From Acetobacter cibinongensis (GTDB taxonomy: Bacteria > Pseudomonadota > Alphaproteobacteria > Acetobacterales > Acetobacteraceae), in contig NZ_BAMV01000016.1 in NCBI RefSeq assembly GCF_000963925.1, positions 116,217 to 180,216 on the forward strand: 64,000 bases of DNA, given 5' to 3'. The notes below the pieces were generated by a model. It was given only the letters and a program-made list of their open reading frames with translations, ran no database searches and was not told the origin of the DNA. The translations under genes were made by a program, and so were the position numbers. Positions 56,860 to 64,000 of this stretch are shown here, piece after piece. Each line of letters begins with the position of its first letter. Within the stretch, counting starts at the first letter, position 1.

Positions 56860-57758
56860 AGCCGGGTTGGCAGGGAAAGGCGATGGGGGGCAAAACGATA
56901 TATCGGACCATCATGCATTTTCAGATCCAGCCCCAAAGCGCGGCGCTGGATGGTAATATGCCACTCTTGTGCGCAGGCCTGTATGGAAATGTCGTTCCAG
57001 CCAGCCGAGCGCGCCGATGTTTGCGCACAATGGGATGCAGACGGCGTGCCCAATACCGGAATATGAGTATGGGGGATAAAGCTCAGGCTACCGCGATGGG
57101 AATGACCATGCAGGACCAGTTCGGCACCTTCCTGCTGAAACAGGCGTTGTAAAGCCTTGCGTTGTCGCAACCCTTTCCGACGCGGCACAAGGCCTGCCAC
57201 CGGAGGATGGTGAAGAAGCACCACACGACATAACCCTTCCTCGGCGGCCTGACGCAAAAGCGGGCGCAGTGCTTCAACGCTTTTTGCCGCGACACAGCCG
57301 GAAGCCAGAAATGGTGCAGTGGGTATGGCGCTGTTTAACCCGATGAGCATGACAGGTCCGTGCCGGAGGACGGACGGCGCATGGCCCGTATTACGCAGCC
57401 ACGGAGCCCATAGGGTACTTTTGCAGGAGTATGTGGGCTCGCGAATCAGCGCGTCATGATTGCCGGGAACGAGAAGGGTGGGGGGAAGGTCCTGCTCTTC
57501 CAGCCATGTTTGCGCGGCCTGAAATTCTGACAACAGCCCCAGATTGGTCAGGTCCCCGGTCATGGCCACCATGTCAGGCATATGGGTGCGTATGTCCTGC
57601 ATGATGTAGCTAAGTGTTTGTGGTAAATGGATATGTTTGCGCCGTAATTGCCACGAAAGAAGTGAAAGCAGCCGCTTGAACCGGATTTCCTTTAAACAAG
57701 GCAGCCCAGCTAACGGTAAATGCAAATCAGAAAGATGGGCAATTTTGACAGCGGACAA
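56856..57758 (-). CDS. Calcineurin-like metallophosphoesterase
   Basis: All metal-binding motifs of the family are present: HLSDLHLP near the start, MTGDLTNLG, VPGNHDALI, LLHHPP and LHGHSHRGSL. The protein is 300 residues from the TTG at 57758, which is chosen because GGAG lies nine bases upstream and the first motif starts right after it. The frame is open 21 codons further to 57821 without similarity. It has no signal peptide, so it is cytosolic. It leads an operon with lptF, lptG and a lipid hydroxylase, which suggests action on a phosphorylated or pyrophosphate lipid intermediate. Confidence 0.87.
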   Translation of the reverse strand: MSAVKIAHLSDLHLPLAGLPCLKEIRFKRLLSLLSWQLRRKHIHLPQTLSYIMQDIRTHMPDMVAMTGDLTNLGLLSEFQAAQTWLEEQDLPPTLLVPGNHDALIREPTYSCKSTLWAPWLRNTGHAPSVLRHGPVMLIGLNSAIPTAPFLASGCVAAKSVEALRPLLRQAAEEGLCRVVLLHHPPVAGLVPRRKGLRQRKALQRLFQQEGAELVLHGHSHRGSLSFIPHTHIPVLGTPSASHCAQTSARSAGWNDISIQACAQEWHITIQRRALGLDLKMHDGPIYRFAPHRLSLPTRL

Positions 57759-57890
57759 AAATAAAAGTCTCCGTATGCAGAGTGGTCTGCCTGGGACAGC
57801 ATGTGACAAGCGAACCAACACGAACTATACCACCGGCATCAACCGGAGCAAAAGCTACCGGTATTTTTATTCTGCTTAAAGAGTGTCTGA

Positions 57891-58874
57891 GTGACAGATC
57901 GTTTCGCCTTAATTCACAATCCCCGCAGCCGACGTAATCTCAAGGCGGATCGTCATTACCTTAAAGCAGCCCAAGCCATGCTGGGGCCGCTCTTTCATGC
58001 GCCAGAGACAGCAGACGCCCTGCGTGAAACCATAGAGGAACTGGCCCACCAGAATGTGGACTGCCTTGTGGTGGATGGTGGGGATGGCACTGTGGGCAGG
58101 GTGCTAAGCGTGCTCTACGCCTCTTCCTACCCCAATCACAAATTACCAACGATCGCTGTTCTGCCGTCAGGCAATACCAATCTGATCGCGGCAGACGTTG
58201 GTTTTGGCCTGCGGGGCATCAAGGCACTCGAACATCTGCGGGCAGCGCGCGCAGGGTCTGCACAATTGGCAACAAAAATACAGCGGCGTCAGCCGCTTGT
58301 TATTTCCTGGCCTGGCCAGACCCGTGCGCCGGAACTTGGTTTTTTTGGCGGGGCGGGTGCGTTCACTCGCGCCATAGAAATCGCGCACAGCCCAAACATC
58401 ATGAACACTTACGCGCATGATGCCGCAGTGCTGGCGACGTTAGCTATTACTGCACGTCAGATTCTTTCGCCCAGTTTGCGGCAGGAGTGGTTGAACGGAG
58501 CCATGGCCGCGCTGGGCTTGGACGGTCAGCCCGGTGATATAAAAAACCACTTCCTTTTTCTGTGCACCGGTTTGCACCGTCTAACTCACAAAATCTGGCC
58601 CTTCTGGCGGGCTCCCGGTCAGCCGGATAAAGGGATCAGCTATCTTGATGTGGGCGCACGCCCAGAACATCTGACAAAAGCGACATGGAATTTGATGCGC
58701 GGCAAGGTGCCAGCATGGATGCAGCAAAGCAGTAGCTACCAAAGTGGCTCGGTAGAACGTATCCGGCTCCGGAGTGCTCAATCCTTTGTGCTGGATGGGG
58801 AGGTGCTGGAAACTGGGCCAGAACATTGCCTCGACATCACAGCGGGTCCAGTCGTCTCATTCCTTCAAGCCTAA
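57891..58874 (+). CDS. Diacylglycerol kinase-family lipid kinase (possible ceramide/sphingoid kinase)
   Basis: The 327-residue kinase has the DAGK catalytic domain: ALIHNPRSRRN at the N-terminus, LVVDGGDGTVGRVLS near residue 60, VLPSGNTNLIAADVG near residue 95, and a C-terminal beta-domain with FVLDGEVLETGPEHCLDITAG. These kinases phosphorylate diacylglycerol, sphingosine or ceramide. Position in a serine palmitoyltransferase locus favours a ceramide-type substrate, as reported for a DAGK-family ceramide kinase in Caulobacter. The start is a GTG. It diverges from the metallophosphoesterase, sharing a 132-bp control region, and is followed after 11 bases by the Tam41-like gene. Confidence 0.85.
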   Translation: MTDRFALIHNPRSRRNLKADRHYLKAAQAMLGPLFHAPETADALRETIEELAHQNVDCLVVDGGDGTVGRVLSVLYASSYPNHKLPTIAVLPSGNTNLIAADVGFGLRGIKALEHLRAARAGSAQLATKIQRRQPLVISWPGQTRAPELGFFGGAGAFTRAIEIAHSPNIMNTYAHDAAVLATLAITARQILSPSLRQEWLNGAMAALGLDGQPGDIKNHFLFLCTGLHRLTHKIWPFWRAPGQPDKGISYLDVGARPEHLTKATWNLMRGKVPAWMQQSSSYQSGSVERIRLRSAQSFVLDGEVLETGPEHCLDITAGPVVSFLQA

Positions 58875-58885
58875 AAGGGTTAGGC

Positions 58886-59851
58886 ATGTCTGGCACGTCT
58901 CAGTCACGTTCTGCGGTTCAACAGCTTGCAGACTGCATTACAGCAGAACTTCAGACATCTGTTGCGCCGGAAGTAAGAGAGTTCGTCTCTGAACTGAATG
59001 AGAAGGGACGGCCTTTAGGCATTTTGTTTTATGGTTCCGGCCTGCGTGGCGGCATACAGTCCGATACGCTGATGGATTTTTATGTCATTCTGGACAAGCA
59101 ATCAGACTGGCCCAGACCATTCGCTGCGCAGATAGGTAATGCTCTTCTCCCTCCCAATGTGGAGTATTACGAAATAGAAAGTGGCGGCAAAGCCCTACGT
59201 GCAAAGGTAGCCATTCTCACACTGGCGCAGTTCCGGAGGCTGACAGGCTTTACAACATGGGACACAACGGTCTGGGCGCGCTTTTCACAACCAGTGCGAC
59301 TGGTCTGGTCTGCCGATCAGAAAGCAGAAGCGGCTTTAACGCGGAGTGTCATGCGTGCGGTGATCACCGGTGCCCGATGGGCCGCCTGTTTTGGGCCGGA
59401 AAAAGGGCAGGCAGAAGAGTTCTGGAATGCCTTGTACAAACGGACTTACCAGACAGAACTACGTGTGGAGAAAGCGGGTCGGGGCGCGAGTATTGTTACG
59501 GCGTACCCTGAACGCTATGCAAATTTACTTGCACCCTGTTGGGCCATTGCCGGAGTAAAATTTGCTCAGGAAGCAGGGCAAATTAGCCCCATACTTTCTG
59601 CACAGGAACGCGAAAAGTCTAATGCGGACTGGCTATTAAGAAAGAAAATAGGCAAACCGCTGAACATTGCCAGACTTATAAAAGCAGCCTTCACGTTTGC
59701 CGGTGGGCCGCGTTACGCTGCATGGAAAATTGAGCGTCATAGCGGTATTTCTGTGCCGTTGACGCCATTTGCTGAAAAACACCCCCTTATCGCCGGGCCT
59801 CCACTTCTGTGGAAGCTTTGGCGCAAGGGGGCGTTTCAGAAAAGCAGTTAG
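58886..59851 (+). CDS. Tam41/MMP37-like nucleotidyltransferase (candidate lipid cytidylyltransferase)
   Basis: The 321-residue protein resembles the mitochondrial CDP-diacylglycerol synthase Tam41. It has LGILFYGSGLRGGIQSDTLMDFYVIL near residue 46, matching the GSG...D-x-x-(V/I) nucleotidyltransferase core, followed by PNVEYYEIESGGKALRAKVAILTLAQFRRLT. It ends in a basic region with GPRYAAWKIERHSG. The ATG at 58886 follows AAAAGGGTTAGG; 20 further upstream codons are open but lie in the kinase gene. Coupled to a lipid kinase, it may convert the phosphorylated lipid to a CDP-lipid. Its stop codon abuts that of the convergent serine palmitoyltransferase gene. Confidence 0.65.
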   Translation: MSGTSQSRSAVQQLADCITAELQTSVAPEVREFVSELNEKGRPLGILFYGSGLRGGIQSDTLMDFYVILDKQSDWPRPFAAQIGNALLPPNVEYYEIESGGKALRAKVAILTLAQFRRLTGFTTWDTTVWARFSQPVRLVWSADQKAEAALTRSVMRAVITGARWAACFGPEKGQAEEFWNALYKRTYQTELRVEKAGRGASIVTAYPERYANLLAPCWAIAGVKFAQEAGQISPILSAQEREKSNADWLLRKKIGKPLNIARLIKAAFTFAGGPRYAAWKIERHSGISVPLTPFAEKHPLIAGPPLLWKLWRKGAFQKSS

Positions 59852-61063
59852 TTAAGCAACAGAGGCGTTCAATACGCCAGCATCAAGCCCGGCCTGACGG
59901 AAAATGTCTATTGCCTGATCAATCTGCGCTGGTGTGTGCGTTGCCATAACGGAGCAGCGCAGCAGTGGCCTGTGGTCGGGTGTCGCAGGTGGCACGCTAA
60001 GGTTGACGTAAACCCCCAGCTCCAGCAGGCGATTCCACATCACAATCGCCTGTCCCATTTCCTCCAGCGTCACGGCAATAACCGGGCTTACCTGGCGGCT
60101 GGCATTCAAACCAATGCGGTGAAAACCAGCATGAAGGCGGGCGGCATTGTCCATTAACTGTGTGCGCAGTTCAGGGTGAGCTTCCATGTCTTGCAGAGCA
60201 GCCATGGTCGCGGCGATGACTTCCGGCGGCAGAGATGCTGTGAACATGTACGGGCGGCAGTTCAGGCGGACAAATTCCAGCTCCGGGTGGTCGGATACGC
60301 AATAGCCGCCAACCGTTCCCAGACTTTTGGAGAACGTGCCCACCACAAAGTCCACATCAGCCTCAACGCCAGCAGCTTCTGCTACGCCAAGGCCTCGCTC
60401 GCCCATAACACCAAACGAGTGTGCTTCATCGACCAGCAGGTAGGAGCCTGTTTCGCGCTTGACCTGTGCCATCTCGGCAATGGGAGCAACATTGCCGGTC
60501 ATGGAATAAATACCTTCCACAACCACCAGTTTGGCACCCGGTGTTCCATCAAGGCGCTTCAGGCGCTTGTGCAGGTCGTCAGCATCGTTGTGACGAAAAC
60601 GAATAACCTGTGCAGGGCTAAGGCGGCTGCCATCGTAAATACTGGCGTGGCTGTCAGCATCAAGAATGAGGTAATCGTCTTTGCCAACCAACGTGGAAAT
60701 CATGCCCAGATTGGCCTGATATCCGGTCGAGAACACCATGGCATCCCGGCGCTTAAAGTAAGCAGCTATCTGGGTTTCAAGCTTGCGGTGTAAAGACTGT
60801 GTGCCGTTGGCAATACGAGACCCGGTCGTGCCAACACCATAGTGTGCCACCGCGTCCTGCGCAGCCTTAATGGCCCGCGCAGACTGGCTGAGCCCGAGAT
60901 AGTTATTTGTGCCAAACAGAAGCGTTTCCCGCCCCTCAATCAGCCCGACCGTGGAAGAAAGCGGTTTTTCAATAACCACGCCAAAAGGGTTGCGCCCGCC
61001 AGCCTCAACCAGCGCCCCAAGAGCACTGGCTGTGCCGTTAAATTTGGCAAAGAGTGATGTCAT
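59852..61063 (-). CDS. spt: Serine palmitoyltransferase (alpha-oxoamine synthase)
   Basis: The 403-residue PLP enzyme condenses serine with a long acyl thioester to 3-ketosphinganine. The PLP lysine is in VVGTFSKSLGTVGGY; VVEGIYSMTGNVAPI and LVDEAHSFGVMGERGLGV are shared with the whole alpha-oxoamine synthase family. KBL and BioF are related, but the adjacent acyl carrier protein and acyl-AMP ligase, plus the lipid kinase and hydroxylase nearby, favour SPT. It is the last gene of its operon and ends stop-to-stop against the Tam41-like gene. Confidence 0.92.
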   Translation of the reverse strand: MTSLFAKFNGTASALGALVEAGGRNPFGVVIEKPLSSTVGLIEGRETLLFGTNNYLGLSQSARAIKAAQDAVAHYGVGTTGSRIANGTQSLHRKLETQIAAYFKRRDAMVFSTGYQANLGMISTLVGKDDYLILDADSHASIYDGSRLSPAQVIRFRHNDADDLHKRLKRLDGTPGAKLVVVEGIYSMTGNVAPIAEMAQVKRETGSYLLVDEAHSFGVMGERGLGVAEAAGVEADVDFVVGTFSKSLGTVGGYCVSDHPELEFVRLNCRPYMFTASLPPEVIAATMAALQDMEAHPELRTQLMDNAARLHAGFHRIGLNASRQVSPVIAVTLEEMGQAIVMWNRLLELGVYVNLSVPPATPDHRPLLRCSVMATHTPAQIDQAIDIFRQAGLDAGVLNASVA

Positions 61064-61069
61064 ACGGGC

Positions 61070-61321
61070 TCAGCCTTTGTTTTTCAGGTCAACAATACAG
61101 GCAGCAAGGTCATTGATGGTGCGGATATCAGCCAGTTTGTCGAGCGGTACAGAGACATCAAGCGTGTCTTCCACTTCCATCACAAAATTCATGACGGCGA
61201 GGGAGTCAAACGCCAAATCTTCCATGATCTTGCAGTTGCCATCAATGTCACGCGGCACTTTAGGGTTGGCAAGAAGCTTTTCAATAATCAGCGCGGAAAC
61301 GCTTTCTATGGTGTCGCTCAT
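61070..61321 (-). CDS. Acyl carrier protein of the serine palmitoyltransferase operon
   Basis: The 83-residue acyl carrier protein has the phosphopantetheine serine at residue 40 in MEDLAFDSLAVMNF. It is not the fatty-acid-synthesis AcpP. It lies six bases before spt and downstream of an acyl-AMP ligase, as in Caulobacter, where such an ACP delivers acyl groups to SPT. The start MSDTIESV follows GAGAGACCGT; 11 upstream codons are open but not ACP-like. Confidence 0.92.
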   Translation of the reverse strand: MSDTIESVSALIIEKLLANPKVPRDIDGNCKIMEDLAFDSLAVMNFVMEVEDTLDVSVPLDKLADIRTINDLAACIVDLKNKG

Positions 61322-61443
61322 GGTACGGTCTCTCTTCGTTTTATGCGCATACAAATAAAAAACAGGTAGCCATCCCGCTGGCGCCTGCCTTATGGCCTAA
61401 AAAAGCACTGTGCGCCAGTTTGTGGCCTGTGGCTATGAAGCCC

Positions 61444-63216
61444 TCAGGCGGGTTCAACTTCGGGTTGTGGAGCAAATGCACCGCTCAGGAACATGGTCCT
61501 GGCTTTAGCGCGCGTCAGTTTTCCAGAAGATGTTTGTGGCAACGCATGAGGCGGAACCAGAACAACCGACACATCAACACCATGTAAGCGGCGGAACAGG
61601 CTTGCCGCCTCGCTACGCAGGCCTTCACGGGTATCGGGGTCTGTGGCGCGGCATTGAATAAGGGCCACAACCTCTTCCTGCTGATCTTTTTCAAGAGAGA
61701 AGACAGCAACATCCCGGCTACGAAGGGAGGAAATGGCTGTTTCAGCCGACCATTCCAGATCCTGAGGCCAGATATTACGGCCGTTAATGATAATCAGGTC
61801 CTTTGCACGGCCTGTCACCACAATCTGGCCATTGAGCATATAGCCAAGATCACCCGTATTCAGCCAACCGTGAGAATCAAGCACCTCTTCCGTTGCATCG
61901 GGGCGGCGGAAATAACCGTTCATCAAGCTTGGTCCGGAGACAAAAATGGTCCCGACCTGACGATCACCTAAAACAGTCCCCTCAGAATTGCGGACTTCAA
62001 GGCCATGTCCGGGCAGCACCTTACCGCACAGCACGAAGGTACGGCTTGGAACATCAGGAGAGGTTGGAGCAACAGCAACCCCCTTGCTTTCCAAGGCAGC
62101 CAGATCAACCGTATCCGTTTGAATGCCACTGTTAAGCGGGGCAAAGCTGATTGCCAATGTGGCTTCAGCCATACCGTAGCTGGCTTCAAACGCGTTTTTG
62201 CTGAAACCAGAGGATTCAAAGCGCTCTGCAAATTCTTCAAGAATATGCGGGCGAATCATGTCGCCACCAATCCCGGCAATGCGCCAGCTCGAAAGGTCCA
62301 ACTCAGCCGAGGCAGGACGACGGGCGCAAAGTTCATATCCAAAGGAGGGGCTGTACGCCAGGGTGCCCCGATTACGGCTAATAAGGTCAAGCCATACGTG
62401 GGGGCGGCGCGCGAACTCACGGGTAGGCAGCAAGTCAACGGTCAACTGACAGGTCATTGGTGTGAGGAAGAAGCCGACCAGACCCATGTCATGGTAAAGC
62501 GGCAACCAGGAAACACAGCGGTCGCCTGTTTCAGTCACCTGCAAACCGTCATGAGCAATAGCGGCAACATTCGCCATGCCAGATCGCTGGCTGACACATA
62601 CGCCCATGGGGAAACGTGTGCTGCCTGATGAGAACTGAAGATAGGATAAAGCGTCAGGCCCCACATCCGGCAAAGCGATGTCTGGTACCGGGCGGGCCAT
62701 TAATTCTGCTGGGGAACCTGCAAAAATCAGCCCCAGACCGCTGACAATATCATTTGTCCACCCTTCTATAATCTGGGGAATAATGACCGCGCTTGCGCCA
62801 GAGCTGGTAATCATGCCGCGCAGCGTAGCCAGATAGGCTTCTTTCCCGGCAAAAGCGACAGGCAAGGGGAGGGGGGCGGACACAAGGCCAGCATACTGGC
62901 AACCAAAGAAAATCCGCGCGAAGTCGCCATCGCTTTCGGCAACAATAGCAACCCGGTCACCCGGTTGCAGACCCATGCCTAGGAAGCGCAGGCCCGTTTC
63001 AATGGCTTGTTCACGCAGTTTCTTATACGGCAGCGCTTCGAGGAGAACGCCTTTGCCGGAATATATATTAAAGCCGGCCTCACCCTGGGCAGCATAGTCC
63101 AGCGCAGCAGGGAATGTAGGGAAATCACCATAACGTCGTGGCTGACCGGAATTTGTTGGAACCGGCTGCAAGGTCTCTTCGTTAAGGGGTGAAGAAGCAG
63201 AGTTCATAACGTTCAT
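61444..63216 (-). CDS. Fatty acyl-AMP ligase / acyl-ACP synthetase
   Basis: The 590-residue adenylate-forming enzyme shows the P-loop YLQFSSGSTRFPMGV (the SGST form of fatty-acyl-AMP ligases), SWLPLYHDMGLVGFFLTPM, EASYGMAEATLAISF and GWLNTGDLGYMLNGQIVVTGRAKDLIIINGRNIWPQDLE. The C-terminal lysine region SSGKLTRAKARTMFLSGAF is present. It probably loads a fatty acid on the adjacent ACP for serine palmitoyltransferase. A 122-bp gap separates it from the ACP gene, so the ACP and spt may also have their own promoter. Confidence 0.92.
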   Translation of the reverse strand: MNVMNSASSPLNEETLQPVPTNSGQPRRYGDFPTFPAALDYAAQGEAGFNIYSGKGVLLEALPYKKLREQAIETGLRFLGMGLQPGDRVAIVAESDGDFARIFFGCQYAGLVSAPLPLPVAFAGKEAYLATLRGMITSSGASAVIIPQIIEGWTNDIVSGLGLIFAGSPAELMARPVPDIALPDVGPDALSYLQFSSGSTRFPMGVCVSQRSGMANVAAIAHDGLQVTETGDRCVSWLPLYHDMGLVGFFLTPMTCQLTVDLLPTREFARRPHVWLDLISRNRGTLAYSPSFGYELCARRPASAELDLSSWRIAGIGGDMIRPHILEEFAERFESSGFSKNAFEASYGMAEATLAISFAPLNSGIQTDTVDLAALESKGVAVAPTSPDVPSRTFVLCGKVLPGHGLEVRNSEGTVLGDRQVGTIFVSGPSLMNGYFRRPDATEEVLDSHGWLNTGDLGYMLNGQIVVTGRAKDLIIINGRNIWPQDLEWSAETAISSLRSRDVAVFSLEKDQQEEVVALIQCRATDPDTREGLRSEAASLFRRLHGVDVSVVLVPPHALPQTSSGKLTRAKARTMFLSGAFAPQPEVEPA

Positions 63217-64000
63217 CAGTGAGCCATTCGAAGAAATTTAACAATTAGGTTTGAGCGCCCAAAGGCACGGTGAGTAGGCCTGCTGCAAGGCCGGACGTGT
63301 GGCCTATATAGTCTTTTTATGGATTTACAAAAGTGTCATAGGTTGAAAATGCGTCATGTACCGCGAAAGCGGTGCCGTGAGAGGGCAGTAAACTAGGGCG
63401 CTTTGTGGTTATGCTGTTTGTGTCAGGAAGAAGGTGAATGCGAAGTACTATAATCTGATTTCAAGAGATAACTGCGGAAATTTATATATTCAGTAGAAGT
63501 AAAAATAAAAATACAAAACAATAGTTTGATTAATAAAAGTAAATTTAATAAAACTTCTACCATAATATGAGTGAGGAGGTTTTTTAATCCAATTTCAACT
63601 TAAAATTAAAGCACTCAAGGCTGGTTTTTGTATTTTAAGCGTAATTGCAATGGGCGCTGCCGTGAAATTTTATGAAATATTTCTTGTTTCTCTTTGCTGT
63701 GGTGGTGAGATTTTTGGGTGAAGATTCTGAGTGCCTAAACTTGAAGCTCGAACAAAGCGAGGGGATTGGGAAGAGTCGCGAGGCCTTATTAAAAGGAGAG
63801 TTAAGGTCCGGCTCTTGAGGGATGTACGGGGCCATGGCGTTCTCTTGACTATATATAGTGAGGGCCGTGAGGGTTGGGGCTTACAGGTAGGGGGTATCTC
63901 CACGTCAGGACGCTCTATCCTTAACGCTCAGATGCAAAGCAACGGCAACGCGAGTACCATTGCCTTTTTGGGTGTTTATTTTTTCTCGAGAGTGAAAGAA
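63217..64000. other. AT-rich terminal stretch without a recognised gene
   Basis: The first 200 bases should hold the promoter of the acyl-AMP ligase gene. From about 63420 the DNA is strongly AT-rich up to 63660, unlike the locus before it. On the plus strand a 48-codon ORF with a signal-peptide-like start (63672-63818, MKYFLFLFAVVVRFLG) overlaps another frame. That second frame is open from a GTG at 63731 to the window end, with two TGA codons just before it. Neither matches a family I know. The second could be the 5' end of a gene outside the window or a pseudogene. Confidence 0.4.

Noticed and set aside
63635..63903. Two overlapping minus-strand ORFs near the window end
   Set aside because: Pro/Ser-rich compositions, no start signals, and mutually overlapping frames.

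Overview
The window looks like a chromosomal segment of an acetic acid bacterium (Acetobacteraceae, most like Acetobacter). The evidence is the moderately GC-rich coding DNA, the alphaproteobacterial gene orders (a suf operon led by an Rrf2 regulator; nuo-birA-coaX-RNase J; tig-clpP-clpX-lon-hup), a short-form prolyl-tRNA synthetase, and a sphingolipid (serine palmitoyltransferase) locus. The genus is an inference; no rRNA is present to confirm it.

Layout. 1-2.2 kb: the 5' part of a phosphoenolpyruvate carboxylase gene (minus strand) and a DUF445 membrane protein. 2.3-8.9 kb: a complete SUF iron-sulfur assembly operon (regulator, sufB, C, D, S, a SufU-like scaffold, sufT, sufA), tightly spaced or overlapping. 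8.8-12.8 kb (minus): an RNA uracil methyltransferase, a DEAD-box helicase with a long basic tail, and a small CopD-like membrane protein. 13.0-21.6 kb: NAD(P)HX repair enzyme, tRNA-Leu(TAG), then the protein quality-control block tig, clpP, clpX, lon, and hup followed by tRNA-Val(TAC). 21.8-34.8 kb: the complex I operon nuoA-L and nuoN. No nuoM is present: a 17-codon mini-ORF with a good ribosome-binding site sits exactly where nuoM belongs. 34.8-41.4 kb: birA, coaX, RNase J, proS, lolC, lolD.

41.4-46.4 kb is an AT-rich accessory island. It holds an 847-bp IS5-family element with clear terminal repeats, then an old direct tandem duplication of about 1.6 kb. Each unit is a 5' fragment of an IS630-family transposase gene fused to the tail of an unknown, possibly toxin, gene, followed by an Imm11 (DUF1629) immunity-protein gene. 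The first immunity gene is broken and the second is intact. A decayed, internally deleted IS5 relative closes the island.

46.4-52.9 kb: glutathione peroxidase, an IclR regulator, a DUF3108 exported protein, glmS-glmU, and a HAD phosphatase. 53-63.2 kb: what reads as one sphingolipid synthesis and transport locus. Convergent units encode acyl-AMP ligase, acyl carrier protein and serine palmitoyltransferase on one side, and a lipid kinase plus a Tam41-like nucleotidyltransferase on the other. Divergent from the kinase is a five-gene, fully translationally coupled operon: metallophosphoesterase, LptF, LptG, fatty-acid/sphingolipid hydroxylase, sugar-nucleotide-type nucleotidyltransferase. The arrangement suggests ceramide synthesis, phosphorylation, possible CDP activation, hydroxylation and export through a dedicated LptFG pair. 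That functional chain is inference. The last 0.8 kb is AT-rich and carries no recognisable gene.
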